A stretch of DNA of 64,000 bases, taken from positions 745,037-809,036 of the forward strand of contig DKPJ01000011.1 in NCBI GenBank assembly GCA_002480085.1, in the 5' to 3' direction. Every line of letters starts with the position of its first letter. Position 1 is the first letter of the stretch. The DNA is from Enterobacteriaceae bacterium UBA7338 (GTDB lineage: Bacteria; Pseudomonadota; Gammaproteobacteria; Enterobacterales; Enterobacteriaceae). Positions 34,539 to 44,378 of this stretch are shown here, in pieces. A program made the translations under genes and the position numbers. Below the pieces are notes generated by a model. It saw nothing but the letters and a program-made list of their open reading frames with translations, ran no database searches and had not been told where the DNA came from.

Positions 34539-35555
34539 TTATGGGGTCACAATCACTTTGCCTAAGACTTCGCGGTCACGGATCAGGCGCAGCCCTTCCG
34601 CCGCCTGCTCCAGCGGCAGCTCACGGTCGATTAGCGGTTTAATGTCACCCTGCGCCACCAGCGTCAGCAGCGCTTCCAGGTCCTCGGTATAGAAGCTGTT
34701 AGAGCCTTTGATGTTCAGCTCGAAGCTCCAGACGTAGCGCAGATCTTCCGCCGGGTCGTAGCCCGCCGTCGCGCCGCAGACCAGCAGCGTGCCGCCGCGT
34801 TTCAAGCATTTGAGTGAGGGACGCCAGGTGTCGCCGCCGGTGAAGTTAATCACCACGTCCACGCCGCCCTCATAGTTACGGCGTTGGGGTTTGCCGTAGC
34901 GGCCAATCGCCCAGCGGGAGAAATCCTCTTCGCGATAGTTAACGACATGATCGGCACCCAGCGCGATCAGCGCCTCGCCCTTTTCCGCGCTGCCGACGCA
35001 GGCAATCACTTCCGCACCGAGCTTTTTCGCCAGCACCACGCAGGCCGTGCCGACGCCGCCGCTGGCACCGAGGATCAGCACGCGATCGCCCTGTTTAATG
35101 GTGTTGTGGGTGACCAGCATGCGGTGCGCCGTGCCGTAGGCCACCGGCAGCGCCGCCGCCTGGGCGAAGGTGACCGCCTCGGGCAGCGCAATAAGCTGCG
35201 CGGCATCCACCAGGGCGTATTCCGCCATGCCGCCGTCGGTCATTTCACCCATCAACCCCACGCCGGGCTTCAGGGGGTTGATCAGCACGCGGTCGCCCGC
35301 CTTCCAGCCCGTCACGTCGTCGGCAAGCTCGTCGATGACGCCCGCAAGATCGAGACCCGGCACTACCGGCAGCGGCACTTTAATGCCCGGCATGCCGTTG
35401 ACGGTAAAGACGTCGTGATAGTTAAACGAGGAGGCCTTCACCCGCACGATGGCGTGGCCTGGCTGCAACGTCGGACGGGGTTTATCGGTGACGACGGACA
35501 GGTTGTCCAGGCTGCCGTGCTGGTTAAGCACCAGCGCTTTCATGGTCTGACTCAC
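34539..35555 (-). CDS. Zinc-independent MDR oxidoreductase
   Basis: Medium-chain reductase of 338 residues. The NAD(P)-binding motif GASGGVGTACVVLA is clear, and the Cys ligands for zinc are absent, so it belongs with quinone oxidoreductases and enoyl/acryloyl-CoA reductases. The N-terminal FNYHDVFTVNG and VPGLDLAGVI segments are typical. In a cluster with a CoA ligase and thioesterase a 2-enoyl-CoA reductase role is attractive but not shown. It starts 12 bases before the binding-protein stop, on the same mRNA. Confidence 0.8.
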   Translation of the reverse strand: MSQTMKALVLNQHGSLDNLSVVTDKPRPTLQPGHAIVRVKASSFNYHDVFTVNGMPGIKVPLPVVPGLDLAGVIDELADDVTGWKAGDRVLINPLKPGVGLMGEMTDGGMAEYALVDAAQLIALPEAVTFAQAAALPVAYGTAHRMLVTHNTIKQGDRVLILGASGGVGTACVVLAKKLGAEVIACVGSAEKGEALIALGADHVVNYREEDFSRWAIGRYGKPQRRNYEGGVDVVINFTGGDTWRPSLKCLKRGGTLLVCGATAGYDPAEDLRYVWSFELNIKGSNSFYTEDLEALLTLVAQGDIKPLIDRELPLEQAAEGLRLIRDREVLGKVIVTP

Positions 35556-35567
35556 GGTTATCTCCTG

Positions 35568-36548
35568 TTATTTTAATGATGCCGATGCCTTGTACGCCGC
35601 GTCGTCGTAGAGACTCTCCGGCACGTCGCCCTTCACGGTGCCGCTGGCGACAAAGACCTGGTGTTGACGCTTAAGGGTGGCGATATCCGCCGGTTCAAAG
35701 GTGACGCGGTTCATGCTGTCCCAGCGGCTGAAATAGACTTCAGCATCGCGCGGCGGCAGGTTGGCATTTTTTTGCAGCAGCGAGACCACCTCCTGCCGGT
35801 GGGTTTTGCCCCACGCCAGGGTATCGCGCAGCGCGGCGATAACCCGCGCTACCGTTTCCGGGTGCTGTTCAATCAGCTCGCTGCGCACCGCGCCGACGCC
35901 GATATAGGGCACGGCGTCGCTGTGGGTCAGCTTTTTCCACTCATCGGCAAAGCTGCCGAGCGGCGTCACTTTCAGCTCGTCCAGCTGCTCAATGGTCAGC
36001 GAACGCAGCGCGGCGGCATCCACCTGCTTTTGCACCAGGTACTGGGCGAGGCGCGATTCGTTGCCGCCGATAAGCTGGAAGTCGTTGGGGGCGATCTGGT
36101 TGTTACCCTGTAACAGCGTGGCGGCGATCACCGCTACCGACGAGCCGGCAGGCGACATACCGACCTTTTTGCCTTTAAGCTGGTCCAGCGAGGTGATAGA
36201 CGAACCCTGCGGCACAACAAACTGCACGTCGGCAGGCTGCGTGGCGGCGAAGATTTTGATTGGCACCCCCTCGGCCGCGCTGCTGAATACACCCGCCAGC
36301 GGCGCGCCGAACGCTAAATCAATCGAGCCGGACGCCAGCGCCTTGATGGGCGCATTGACGTCCGGAAAGTGAACAAACTCGGCGTCGATACCGCGCTTAG
36401 CCAAAAAATCCTTATTTTCCAGCACGGTGCCGTAGCCCAGGCTGACGCCGCTGCTCCAGTAGCCGATGCGGACTTTTTCAGCCGCTGCCGAATTTAGGGC
36501 GAAGAACGCCCCGGCAGCCAGCGTGGCCACCTTTAACCAGTTTTTCAT
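35568..36548 (-). CDS. ABC transporter substrate-binding protein (SsuA-like), set B
   Basis: Periplasmic binding protein of 326 residues. The signal peptide MKNWLKVATLAAGAFFALNS ends at AAA (about residue 23). The mature part starts EKVRIGYWSSGVSLGYGTVL and contains FVHFPDVNAPIKALASGSID and KGKKVGMSPAGSS, typical of SsuA/TauA-like proteins. It is followed by an MDR reductase and preceded by its permease with a three-base gap. It is only distantly similar to the set A protein, so the ligand probably differs. Confidence 0.86.
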   Translation of the reverse strand: MKNWLKVATLAAGAFFALNSAAAEKVRIGYWSSGVSLGYGTVLENKDFLAKRGIDAEFVHFPDVNAPIKALASGSIDLAFGAPLAGVFSSAAEGVPIKIFAATQPADVQFVVPQGSSITSLDQLKGKKVGMSPAGSSVAVIAATLLQGNNQIAPNDFQLIGGNESRLAQYLVQKQVDAAALRSLTIEQLDELKVTPLGSFADEWKKLTHSDAVPYIGVGAVRSELIEQHPETVARVIAALRDTLAWGKTHRQEVVSLLQKNANLPPRDAEVYFSRWDSMNRVTFEPADIATLKRQHQVFVASGTVKGDVPESLYDDAAYKASASLK

Positions 36549-36551
36549 CTG

Positions 36552-37325
36552 TTATTCCTGTGTGTGTGATTTCCAGCGAAAGAGACGGCGCTCGAGCGGC
36601 TTAAGCAAACCGCCTTCCAGCAGCAGCATCAGCGAGACCAGCAGCAGCGTCCAGGCGAAGACCTGATCCGTCTGCACCAGATCGCCCGCCTGGCGCAGCC
36701 GGTAGCCAATGCCATCCGATGCGCCCAGCGTTTCCGCCACCAGCGATACGCGCCAGCCAAAACCAAAGGCCAGCCGCGCGCCAGAGAAAAAGTAAGGCAG
36801 GATGGTGGGTAAATAGATTTTAAGCAGCGTCTGCACCCGGCTCAGGCGAAAGCTACGCGCCAGCTCCACGTATTGCCGCTCAACGGTTTGCGCCCCCTGC
36901 CAGACGTTGGTCAGGATCAGCGGCATCGAGGTCATAAACACCACGAATACGGTGGTGGCGTTAGAGATGCCGAACCAGATAATGGCGAAAATCGCCCAGA
37001 TGGCCGACGAGACCGTGTTAAACACCGCCAGCAGCGGCTCAAAAAACTGCGCCAGCCTGCGGCTCGCCCCGAGTGCCAGCCCGGCGAGCGTTCCCACGAC
37101 CGTAGCCAGTAAAAAGCCGCTGAATACCCGCGAGAAGGTGACGCCAATGTCATGCAGCAGCGTATCGTTGTGCCACAGCATCAGCAGCGCGTTAAAGGTC
37201 TTCTCCGGCCCGGGGAGCACAAAGGCGGGCATATTGCGTGCCGCCAGCAGCCACAGCACGACAAAGGCAGCCAGCAGGATCAGGCGCTGGGCGACGAGCG
37301 ACAGCATTCGGTTGCGCTTGTTCAT
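36552..37325 (-). CDS. ABC transporter permease (SsuC-like), set B
   Basis: Inner-membrane permease of 257 residues with about six helices. The cytoplasmic EAA loop is near WQGAQTVERQYVELARSF; AIWAIFAIIWFGISNATTVF replaces the more usual PKVALGP type seen in sets A and C. It directly abuts the ATPase gene with no spacer, so the two should be coupled. Confidence 0.87.
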   Translation of the reverse strand: MNKRNRMLSLVAQRLILLAAFVVLWLLAARNMPAFVLPGPEKTFNALLMLWHNDTLLHDIGVTFSRVFSGFLLATVVGTLAGLALGASRRLAQFFEPLLAVFNTVSSAIWAIFAIIWFGISNATTVFVVFMTSMPLILTNVWQGAQTVERQYVELARSFRLSRVQTLLKIYLPTILPYFFSGARLAFGFGWRVSLVAETLGASDGIGYRLRQAGDLVQTDQVFAWTLLLVSLMLLLEGGLLKPLERRLFRWKSHTQE

Positions 37326-38093
37326 CTATACCTCCATCCGCAGCAGACGAACCTTCTCCGCCACCTCGCGGCCGGTCGGCAATCGGGGTCGCGGCAGCGT
37401 CACGGTCACAAACTGCTTAATGCGTCCCGGATTAGGTTGCAGAATGACAATCCGATCGGCGAGGATCACCGCCTCTTCTACGTCGTGGGTGACCATCACC
37501 ACCGTCATGTTCTTCAGCTCGCGAATGCGCAGCAGCTCCTCATGCATAGCGCTGCGGGTCTGCGGATCGAGTTTGGAGAACGGCTCATCCATCAGCAAAA
37601 TTTGCGGCTCCGCTACCAGGCTGCGTGCCAGCGCAATACGGCTGCGCATGCCGCCTGAGAGCTGGTGCGGCCACTTATGCGCCACCTGCCCCATCCCCAC
37701 CAGTTGCAGGGCGGCCTCTACACGCCGTTGACGCTCGGCACGCGGCAGCGCACTGTTTTCCAGGGCGAAGTTGACGTTCTGGCGCACCGTGCGCCACGGC
37801 AGCAGCCGGTCCTCCTGGAAGAGATAGGCCACCTGCCGCCACTGGCTGAACTGCGCCACCGGCTCGCCCTGCAGCGCGATGTCACCGCCGTCGGCGGGCA
37901 GCAGGCCGGAGATGATATTCAGCAGCGTGCTTTTCCCGCAGCCGGAGGCACCGAGCAGGGCAACGATCTCACCTGGATAGACGCTGAGCGAAATGGCTTT
38001 CAGCACCTCTTGCGTGCCGAAATGTTTGCCGACCTGGCGAAGTTCAATCACTGGCGCAGCGGCAGCGGGCAACTCTTCAAGAATGGCGCTCAT
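37326..38093 (-). CDS. ABC transporter ATP-binding protein (SsuB-like), set B
   Basis: ABC ATPase of 255 residues with GASGCGKST (Walker A), LSGGMRSRIALARSL (signature), ILLMDEPFSKLD (Walker B) and MVTHDVEEAV (switch His). It is typical of sulfonate/nitrate/taurine importers. It is the first transport gene after the regulator, overlapping it as ATGA. Confidence 0.9.
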   Translation of the reverse strand: MSAILEELPAAAAPVIELRQVGKHFGTQEVLKAISLSVYPGEIVALLGASGCGKSTLLNIISGLLPADGGDIALQGEPVAQFSQWRQVAYLFQEDRLLPWRTVRQNVNFALENSALPRAERQRRVEAALQLVGMGQVAHKWPHQLSGGMRSRIALARSLVAEPQILLMDEPFSKLDPQTRSAMHEELLRIRELKNMTVVMVTHDVEEAVILADRIVILQPNPGRIKQFVTVTLPRPRLPTGREVAEKVRLLRMEV

Positions 38094-38788
38094 GAAAACA
38101 CTCTCCTTTCCTGTACAGGCAGCAACGTACCGTCTGAGGTTAACGTGGCGTAGATTTTTTCCAGCGTCATCGCCTGGAACGTCTCAATATGCCTGCGGGC
38201 GATAAATTCTACCCGCTTGCGGTCGCCCTCGATAAAAGCGTCGATCATGGCGTTATGATCGTGGCGGATTTCCGGCTTGGTACGCTGAACGTTGAATCCC
38301 AGCGCCACCAGCCGGGCCATTTCATCCATCAGGGTCGAGAGCGTGCGCAGCAGATGCTGGTTACCCGCTGCCTCGGCGATAGCCAGATGAAAGCGCTTGT
38401 TGGCATTCATAAACACATCGATGCGCGTAGAGAGCGGCGCGGCGACCTCTACCCGACAGTCCGCCTCCAGCTGCTTGAGCAGGTCGATATCCACTTTGCC
38501 GACGGCGAGACGCGCCGCCAGCGGTTCAAGCTGCACGCGCAGGGTGAAGATCTCCTCTACATCCTGAAGGGTGATAGGTGCGATGCGATAGCCCTTCCGC
38601 GGGCGGGATTCGATGAGGTATTCATGGCTAAGCCGCGCCAGCGCCAGCCGGCAGGTGCTTTTACCCAGCTGGTAACGCTCCATTAGTTCGGATTCGGTCA
38701 CCAGCGATCCCGGCATCATGCGACAGGTCAGAATGTCGCGGCGAATCGCATGGTAAGCACGATCGCCTAAAGATAAAGATTCCGTCAC
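38090..38788 (-). CDS. GntR-family (FCD/FadR-type) regulator
   Basis: GntR regulator of 232 residues: an N-terminal winged helix (YHAIRRDILTCRMMPGSLV, LGKSTCRLALARLS) and a C-terminal all-helical FCD ligand domain whose conserved His and Asp residues usually bind a metal and a carboxylate. It begins with GTG, with a GGGAG site upstream. It is the first gene of operon B (38788 to 30186) and should control it in response to an organic acid or its CoA ester. It is divergent from set C, with 326 bp between, and could control both. Confidence 0.86.
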   Translation of the reverse strand: MTESLSLGDRAYHAIRRDILTCRMMPGSLVTESELMERYQLGKSTCRLALARLSHEYLIESRPRKGYRIAPITLQDVEEIFTLRVQLEPLAARLAVGKVDIDLLKQLEADCRVEVAAPLSTRIDVFMNANKRFHLAIAEAAGNQHLLRTLSTLMDEMARLVALGFNVQRTKPEIRHDHNAMIDAFIEGDRKRVEFIARRHIETFQAMTLEKIYATLTSDGTLLPVQERRVFS

Positions 38789-39114
38789 AGCACTCCCCTT
38801 AGCCGCTTATCTCATCGCGGTGAGCATCTCACAGCGCCGCATTGACGCTCTTAGTGGGGCCATTCTGGGGCAGGTTTGCGCCGGGTTCTAATAATTAAAA
38901 CAGCAATATAAAGCAGGAAAAAGCATCAACTGGGCTGCTCAGCGGGCGCATAAGGGCGTATCAGCGGCCTGCGACGTGAACTGTAGCTGCCCTTACCGCT
39001 GGGCTGCCCAGATTAGCTGTCTCTTTCATATCGTTAGCGCAATATGTTCGTTTTGCATGGGGGTAGCCTGCTCTACCTTGAGCGCCTCTGTTTCGCCATC
39101 ACTCAGGAAGCCCT
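38789..39114. other. 326-bp divergent region between operon B and set C
   Basis: This stretch must hold promoters for both the GntR-led operon B and the set C transporter. I see no coding signal, no strong palindrome and no convincing -35/-10 pair. Confidence 0.5.
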
Positions 39115-40179
39115 ATGCGAGTAAAGTATCTGCTGTTGTCACTCACTTTTGCCGGCGTCACCCAGGCGCAGGCCCTTGACGACGTGACCGTGGCTCTGGC
39201 CATCCCCCCTGCCGTCCACGACGGTGCGCCCTATGCGGCGGCGGAAGAGCTGGGGTTGTTCAAAGCGCAAAACCTCAACGTTAAGCTGCTGGTTTTTCAG
39301 GGCGCGGGTGCGCTGCTTCCCCAGGTTGCCAGCAAGCGTGTGACCTTCGGCTACCCGGTGTCGGAACCGGTAATCTCGAGCTATTTCAGCGGCAAAAACC
39401 CGCTGCCGCTGCGCTACTTCTATAACGGCACGCCAAACCAGACGCTGGAGTATACGGTGCTGGCCGATTCGCCGATTAAAACCCTGACCGATCTGAAAGA
39501 TAAGAAGATCGGCGTCGGCGCGCTGACGTGGGGCACGCTGCCCAATAGCCGGGCCGCGCTGCGGGTCGCCGGGCTGGAGCCGGGTAAAAACGTTGAGTTC
39601 GTGGCGGTTGGCGTGCTGGGTTCCGGCTTCCAGGCGCTGCGCAGCGGCAAGGTGGACGCGCTTAACTACAACAGCAGCTGGGGCGATATCTTTGAGCTTA
39701 CCGGCACCAAAATCCGCCGCATCGCCTATCCGGCGGTGTTCCAGGAGAACCCCGGCAACGGTTTTATCGCCCATCAGGATACTTTCAAAGAGAACCCAGA
39801 CTTAATCCGCCGCTTTGGCCGGGCCTATACCGAGGCGCAGTACGTCTGTGAAATCAACCCGACCTACTGCGTACAGGCCTTCTGGCGGCAGCATCCGGAA
39901 AGCAAACCCGCTGACGCCGAGGGCAAGGGCCTGACCGAGGCGACGACGCTGCTCACCCGCCGCCTGCAGCGCACGCTTTACCGGCCTGACGGCACGCGTC
40001 GCCAGCCGGGCGAGTACGATCTGGCGGTGATCCAGCAGGCCATTGGCGCGATGGCGAAAGAGGGCGAGTTCCCCAGCGCAGAAGTGCCGGTAGCGAAGAT
40101 CTTCTCTAACGAGTTCGTCACGGCGTTTGACGATTTTGATAAAGATGCCCTGCGTAAGCGGGCGGAGGTGGCAAAATGA
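39115..40179 (+). CDS. ABC transporter substrate-binding protein, set C
   Basis: Periplasmic binding protein of 354 residues with a signal peptide (MRVKYLLLSLTFAGVTQAQA). The mature part has VALAIPPAVHDGAPYAAAEE and SKRVTFGYPVSEPVISSYFS, the NMT1/THI5-like pattern. Two Cys in YVCEINPTYC could form a small disulfide loop. It overlaps the following hydrolase gene as ATGA, an unusual order in which an enzyme gene separates the binding protein from the ATPase. Confidence 0.84.
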   Translation: MRVKYLLLSLTFAGVTQAQALDDVTVALAIPPAVHDGAPYAAAEELGLFKAQNLNVKLLVFQGAGALLPQVASKRVTFGYPVSEPVISSYFSGKNPLPLRYFYNGTPNQTLEYTVLADSPIKTLTDLKDKKIGVGALTWGTLPNSRAALRVAGLEPGKNVEFVAVGVLGSGFQALRSGKVDALNYNSSWGDIFELTGTKIRRIAYPAVFQENPGNGFIAHQDTFKENPDLIRRFGRAYTEAQYVCEINPTYCVQAFWRQHPESKPADAEGKGLTEATTLLTRRLQRTLYRPDGTRRQPGEYDLAVIQQAIGAMAKEGEFPSAEVPVAKIFSNEFVTAFDDFDKDALRKRAEVAK

Positions 40180-41479
40180 GCATCACCCTGCATATTGATA
40201 CCCCTGATGGGCCGATCGATCTGCCGCGAAACATCACCGCCAGCGGGCTGGCGAGCGGCGTAGCCCGGCTTTCAACTTCGTTTACGCACCCGGACGGCAG
40301 CGTCTGGCAAAGCCATGCCGCCTTTGCCGTGGCCGCCGACGGCGCGCTGGACGTTGCCACCGCCGTGCCGCTGGAGGGTGACTGGCACGATGCAGAACCG
40401 ATGGCCCCCGTCTGGGCGCTGCGTCAGGTTTCCGCCCCGGTTGATACTCGGCTGTCCGACAGCACCGAACCCCGACGGATTACGCTGCATCTTGTGGATG
40501 CTGCGGGTGAAGAGGCGCAGGCCGATTTTATTCAGCGTCTCGTTGCACCCGGCGTCACGCGCCGTGAGGTGCGCGAGGGCGATCTTTCCGGCACGATTTT
40601 CACTCCGCCGGGAGAAGGCCCGCATCCGCTGGTTGTGCTGCTGAACGGCTCCGGCGGAGGAACACCTGAGCAGCGCGCCGCGCTGTTCGCCTCCCATGGC
40701 TACGCGGCGTTTGCCCTCGCCTGGTTTAAAGCACCCGGACGCCCGGAGTACATTTCCGGTACCCCGCTGGAGTATTTTGAGCAGGCGCTGGCGTGGGCCG
40801 CCCGTGAGCTGCAACCGCGCGCCGGGTTTATCGCGGTCGCCGGGCACTCTCGCGGGGGTGAACTGGCCCTGCTGCTGGGATCGACCCTCCCCGAGCGCGT
40901 CAGCGCGGTGATTGGCTATGTGCCGAGCGCCGTGATCCACGGCACGCTGCGCGCTGGCCGTCCAGACGAGCCGCGCGATGCCACCGCCTGGACGTGGCGC
41001 GGCGAGCCGCTGCGCAATATCTGGCAGAATAACCCTCAGGCCGACTGGCATGCATTTGACCATCCCCCCGAGCCGGAGGCCTCCCTCCGCCAGGCGCCGG
41101 CGTTTCTGACGGTAGAGCGCAATAGTGTATTCACCGCGGCGGCGCGAATACCGGTGGAGCGCATCGCCGGGCCGGTGCTGTTAATTTCCGGTTCCGATGA
41201 TGGTTTCTGGCCGTCGGAAGCGTACTGCGAGCGCATTAAAGCCGACCTGGTCGCGCGGGAGCACCCCTGGCCGGTTGAGCACGTTCATAACGCCGGTGCC
41301 GGGCATGCCATCGGCTTTCCGTTTGTCCCGACAACCGACATCGCCAAAGTGCATCCGGTTGCGGGGGTGGTCATCGACGGCGGCGGAACGCCGGTTGCCA
41401 ATGCCCGGGCCAACCGCAGGAGCTGGGAGCGCGTGCTGGCATTTCTTGCCGCCGCGCTGGCAGAACACGAGGCGCAAAC

Positions 41480-41483
<4 letters not shown>
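40176..41483 (+). CDS. BAAT-family acyl-CoA thioesterase/N-acyltransferase-like hydrolase
   Basis: Protein of 435 residues with the layout of the bile acid-CoA:amino acid N-acyltransferase/acyl-CoA thioesterase family. An N-terminal Ig-like domain (about 15-135; ITASGLASGVARLSTSF) precedes an alpha/beta hydrolase domain. The triad is Ser in GHSRGG, Asp in LISGSDDGFWP and His in NAGAGHAIGFP. Ser rather than Cys at the nucleophile favours thioester hydrolysis over amino-acid conjugation, judging from the animal family. No signal peptide is seen. It is embedded between transport genes with ATGA overlaps on both sides, so its substrate is probably linked to what set C imports. Confidence 0.78.
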
Positions 41484-42230
<747 letters not shown>

Positions 42231-42238
<8 letters not shown>

Positions 42239-43007
42239 ATTGCAACCGTTGCTTTACCCGCTGATTAGCCTGGCCGTACTGGTATTTATCTGGGACGCGG
42301 CCGTCCGGCTGTTTGCTATTCCCGACTACCTGCTGCCCTCTCCCGCCGCGGTATTCGCCGCGCTGGCCAGCGGCTTTCAGGACAATAGCCTGTGGCCGCA
42401 CATTGCGGTCACGCTGGGCGAGACGCTCAGCGGCTTTGCTGTCGGCAGCGTGCTGGCGATTTCGCTGGGTGTGGCGCTGGCGGAATCACGCACCTTTGAG
42501 CGGTTTGTCTACCCACTGCTGGTGGCGCTGCAGGCCACGCCCAAGGTGGCACTGGGGCCGATCATTCTGGTGTGGTTTGGTTTTGGCACGCTGTCGAAGG
42601 TGGTACTGGTCACCCTGGTCTGCTTTTTTCCGCTGTTTGTGAATACCGTAAACGGCATTCGCCGCGCCGATCCAGAGCTACTGGATGCCTGCCGCGCTTT
42701 TTCCGCTTCCCGCTGGTATCTGCTGTTTCACGTTAAACTCCCCTCGGCAGCGGGTGAAATTTTTGCCGGGTTGCAGATTGGCGTCGCGCTGGCGCTGATT
42801 GGCGCGGTGGTGGCGGAGTTTCTCTCGGCGCAGAGCGGGCTTGGCTACCTGATCGCCGCAAGCTCGGTCAGCATGAGCATGGCGACCATGTTTGCAGGGG
42901 TGATGTTGCTGGCCATGATTGGGCTATGCGGCGCAGAGCTGGTGCGCTGGCTGCAGCGACGATTACTCTTCTGGGAAGCGGATGCCGTGCATCGTCGCAG
43001 ACGGTAG
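42231..43007 (+). CDS. ABC transporter permease (SsuC-like), set C
   Basis: Inner-membrane permease of 258 residues with about six helices. TPKVALGPIILVWFGFG and FPLFVNTVNGIRRADPELLD (EAA loop) are typical of SsuC/TauC. The ATG at 42231 overlaps the ATPase stop and has GGAGA upstream; the open frame continues upstream only as a shadow of the ATPase gene. A REP element follows the stop by 23 bases and marks the operon end. Confidence 0.88.
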
Positions 43008-43030
43008 ATAAGACAGCACCTGCCAATAGT

Positions 43031-43060
43031 GCCCGGTGGCGCAAAGCTTACCGGGCCTAC
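43031..43060 (+). repeat. Single REP element
   Basis: GCCCGGTGGCGCAAAGCTTA followed by CCGGGCCTAC is the same class as the minus-oriented units of the 1-275 array. It lies between the set C permease and the FixJ-type regulator. Confidence 0.85.
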
Positions 43061-43157
43061 CATACTTATTCGGCGCACAGAGCAGCAGTCGATCATAGAT
43101 TACTCTTTATTTGTCAATAGTTTAATCAATCTCACCCATTCGGCCTATTTTCCAGAT

Positions 43158-43176
43158 GATAATGAGAATTATTGTG
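43158..43176. promoter_or_regulatory. Fur-box-like site upstream of the FixJ-type regulator
   Basis: GATAATGAGAATTATTGTG matches 15 of 19 positions of the Fur consensus GATAATGATAATCATTATC. It lies about 125 bp upstream of the regulator gene in an AT-rich stretch likely to contain the promoter. Iron control is possible but rests on the match alone. Confidence 0.4.
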
Positions 43177-43300
43177 TTACTATCCGGTTATCATTTGGTA
43201 AACGCGAGATGTATGCCGCTGTTATATAAGGCAACAAAATCGTTAACTGCTTTCTTAATAACCAATTTCTATGCATACATGTTGATGGCAAGGACTACTC

Positions 43301-43921
43301 ATGGAACCTATTGTTTATGTAGTAGACGATGATAATTCGGTAAGGCAATCTCTGGTCAGGCTGTTAATGGCGGAAGATTACCGGGTTGCAGACTTCCCTT
43401 CAGCGCAGGCCTTTCTCTCCCATGCGTTCAGACCGGAGCCAGGCTGTCTTATCCTCGATATGAACATGCCGGATGCCGATGGTTTTGACGTCACTGAATC
43501 GCTGACAAAGCTCGGCTATCTTATTCCCATTATCTTTCTCACCGGGTTCGGCACTATTCCACTGTCGGTTAAGGCGATGAAGGCCGGTGCCTATGAGTTT
43601 ATGACCAAGCCCGCCGTGCCGGGACTGCTGCTCAAGGCCGTGGCGGATGCGCTGGCGCTGGCGGAAAAAAACATGGGCGCATCGCAGGAGATCCAGACCC
43701 TGACCAGCCGCTATGAGTCGCTGACCCCGCGCGAGAAAGAGGTCTTCCAGTTAGCCATTGGGGGCCTGCTGAACAAGCAGATCGCCACCGCCATGGGCGT
43801 CAGTGAGATCACCGCCAAAGTGCATAAAAAACGGGTAATGGAAAAGATGGAGGTGCGCTCGCTGGCGGATCTGGTCCGCTGCGCGGAGCGCCTTAATATC
43901 GTGAAATCGCAAAGCCGCTAG
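43301..43921 (+). CDS. FixJ/NarL-type response regulator
   Basis: Two-domain regulator of 206 residues. The receiver domain has the acidic pocket VVDDDNS, phospho-acceptor Asp53 in LILDMNMPD, Thr in FLTGFG and Lys in FMTKPA. A LuxR-type HTH follows (LTPREKEVFQLAIGGLLNKQ, KVHKKRVMEKM). It belongs with FixJ/TodT-like regulators that pair with PAS/GAF histidine kinases, and the giant hybrid kinase encoded just downstream on the other strand is its obvious partner. It is monocistronic, with a terminator overlapping its stop codon. Confidence 0.88.
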   Translation: MEPIVYVVDDDNSVRQSLVRLLMAEDYRVADFPSAQAFLSHAFRPEPGCLILDMNMPDADGFDVTESLTKLGYLIPIIFLTGFGTIPLSVKAMKAGAYEFMTKPAVPGLLLKAVADALALAEKNMGASQEIQTLTSRYESLTPREKEVFQLAIGGLLNKQIATAMGVSEITAKVHKKRVMEKMEVRSLADLVRCAERLNIVKSQSR

Positions 43922-43941
43922 CGGTTGTGCTGCGGCTTTTT
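43911..43941 (+). terminator. Intrinsic terminator of the FixJ-type regulator
   Basis: The stem AAAGCCGC / GCGGCTTT (8 bp) includes the last codons and ends in a run of five T. Loop bases include the TAG stop codon. This is a good intrinsic-terminator structure. Confidence 0.72.
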
Positions 43942-43970
43942 GTTAACGTTGAAGCATTCCGGAGAGACCG

Positions 43971-44375
43971 ATGACCAACCAACCCGCTACCGAACCCCGC
44001 TCCCAGCTTAAGGCCCTTTCCTCCACGCTAAGGAAACTGCATAAAATGCTGGTCGATCTTGAAACCAAACGTTTTGGCGATCCCGGCAACGCCTTTGAAC
44101 ACCTGCAGCTGCTGACCAGCCACCCGCAGTTTGCCTGGCTGCGACAGATCTCCGAGGTTATGGTGGAGATTGACGAGCGTCTGGATGACAAAGAGCAGCC
44201 GGTCGATGGTGCGACGGTAGAGAGCGTACGTAAAACGCTCGCCAGCCTGCTGGGCGCGGAAAACAGCGGTGAGTTTCGCCAAAAATACCTCGACGCCCTT
44301 CAGGAATCGACCGAGGTAGCAACGGCGCATGGCGAGCTGCGTAACCGTTTATCGCAGCTTGCCCCCTCTTCCTGA
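43971..44375 (+). CDS. Conserved helical protein of unknown function
   Basis: Protein of 134 residues that I cannot assign to a known family. It is predicted to be mostly helical, with a heptad-like N-terminal segment (LKALSSTLRKLHKMLVDLE), a central HPQFAWLRQISEVMVEIDER and a C-terminal SGEFRQKYLDALQES. It has no signal peptide, membrane helix or Cys. GGAGAG precedes its ATG. It lies between the FixJ-type regulator gene and the convergent giant kinase gene (three bases between stops), so a role in the same signalling unit is plausible. Confidence 0.7.
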   Translation: MTNQPATEPRSQLKALSSTLRKLHKMLVDLETKRFGDPGNAFEHLQLLTSHPQFAWLRQISEVMVEIDERLDDKEQPVDGATVESVRKTLASLLGAENSGEFRQKYLDALQESTEVATAHGELRNRLSQLAPSS

Positions 44376-44378
44376 CGG

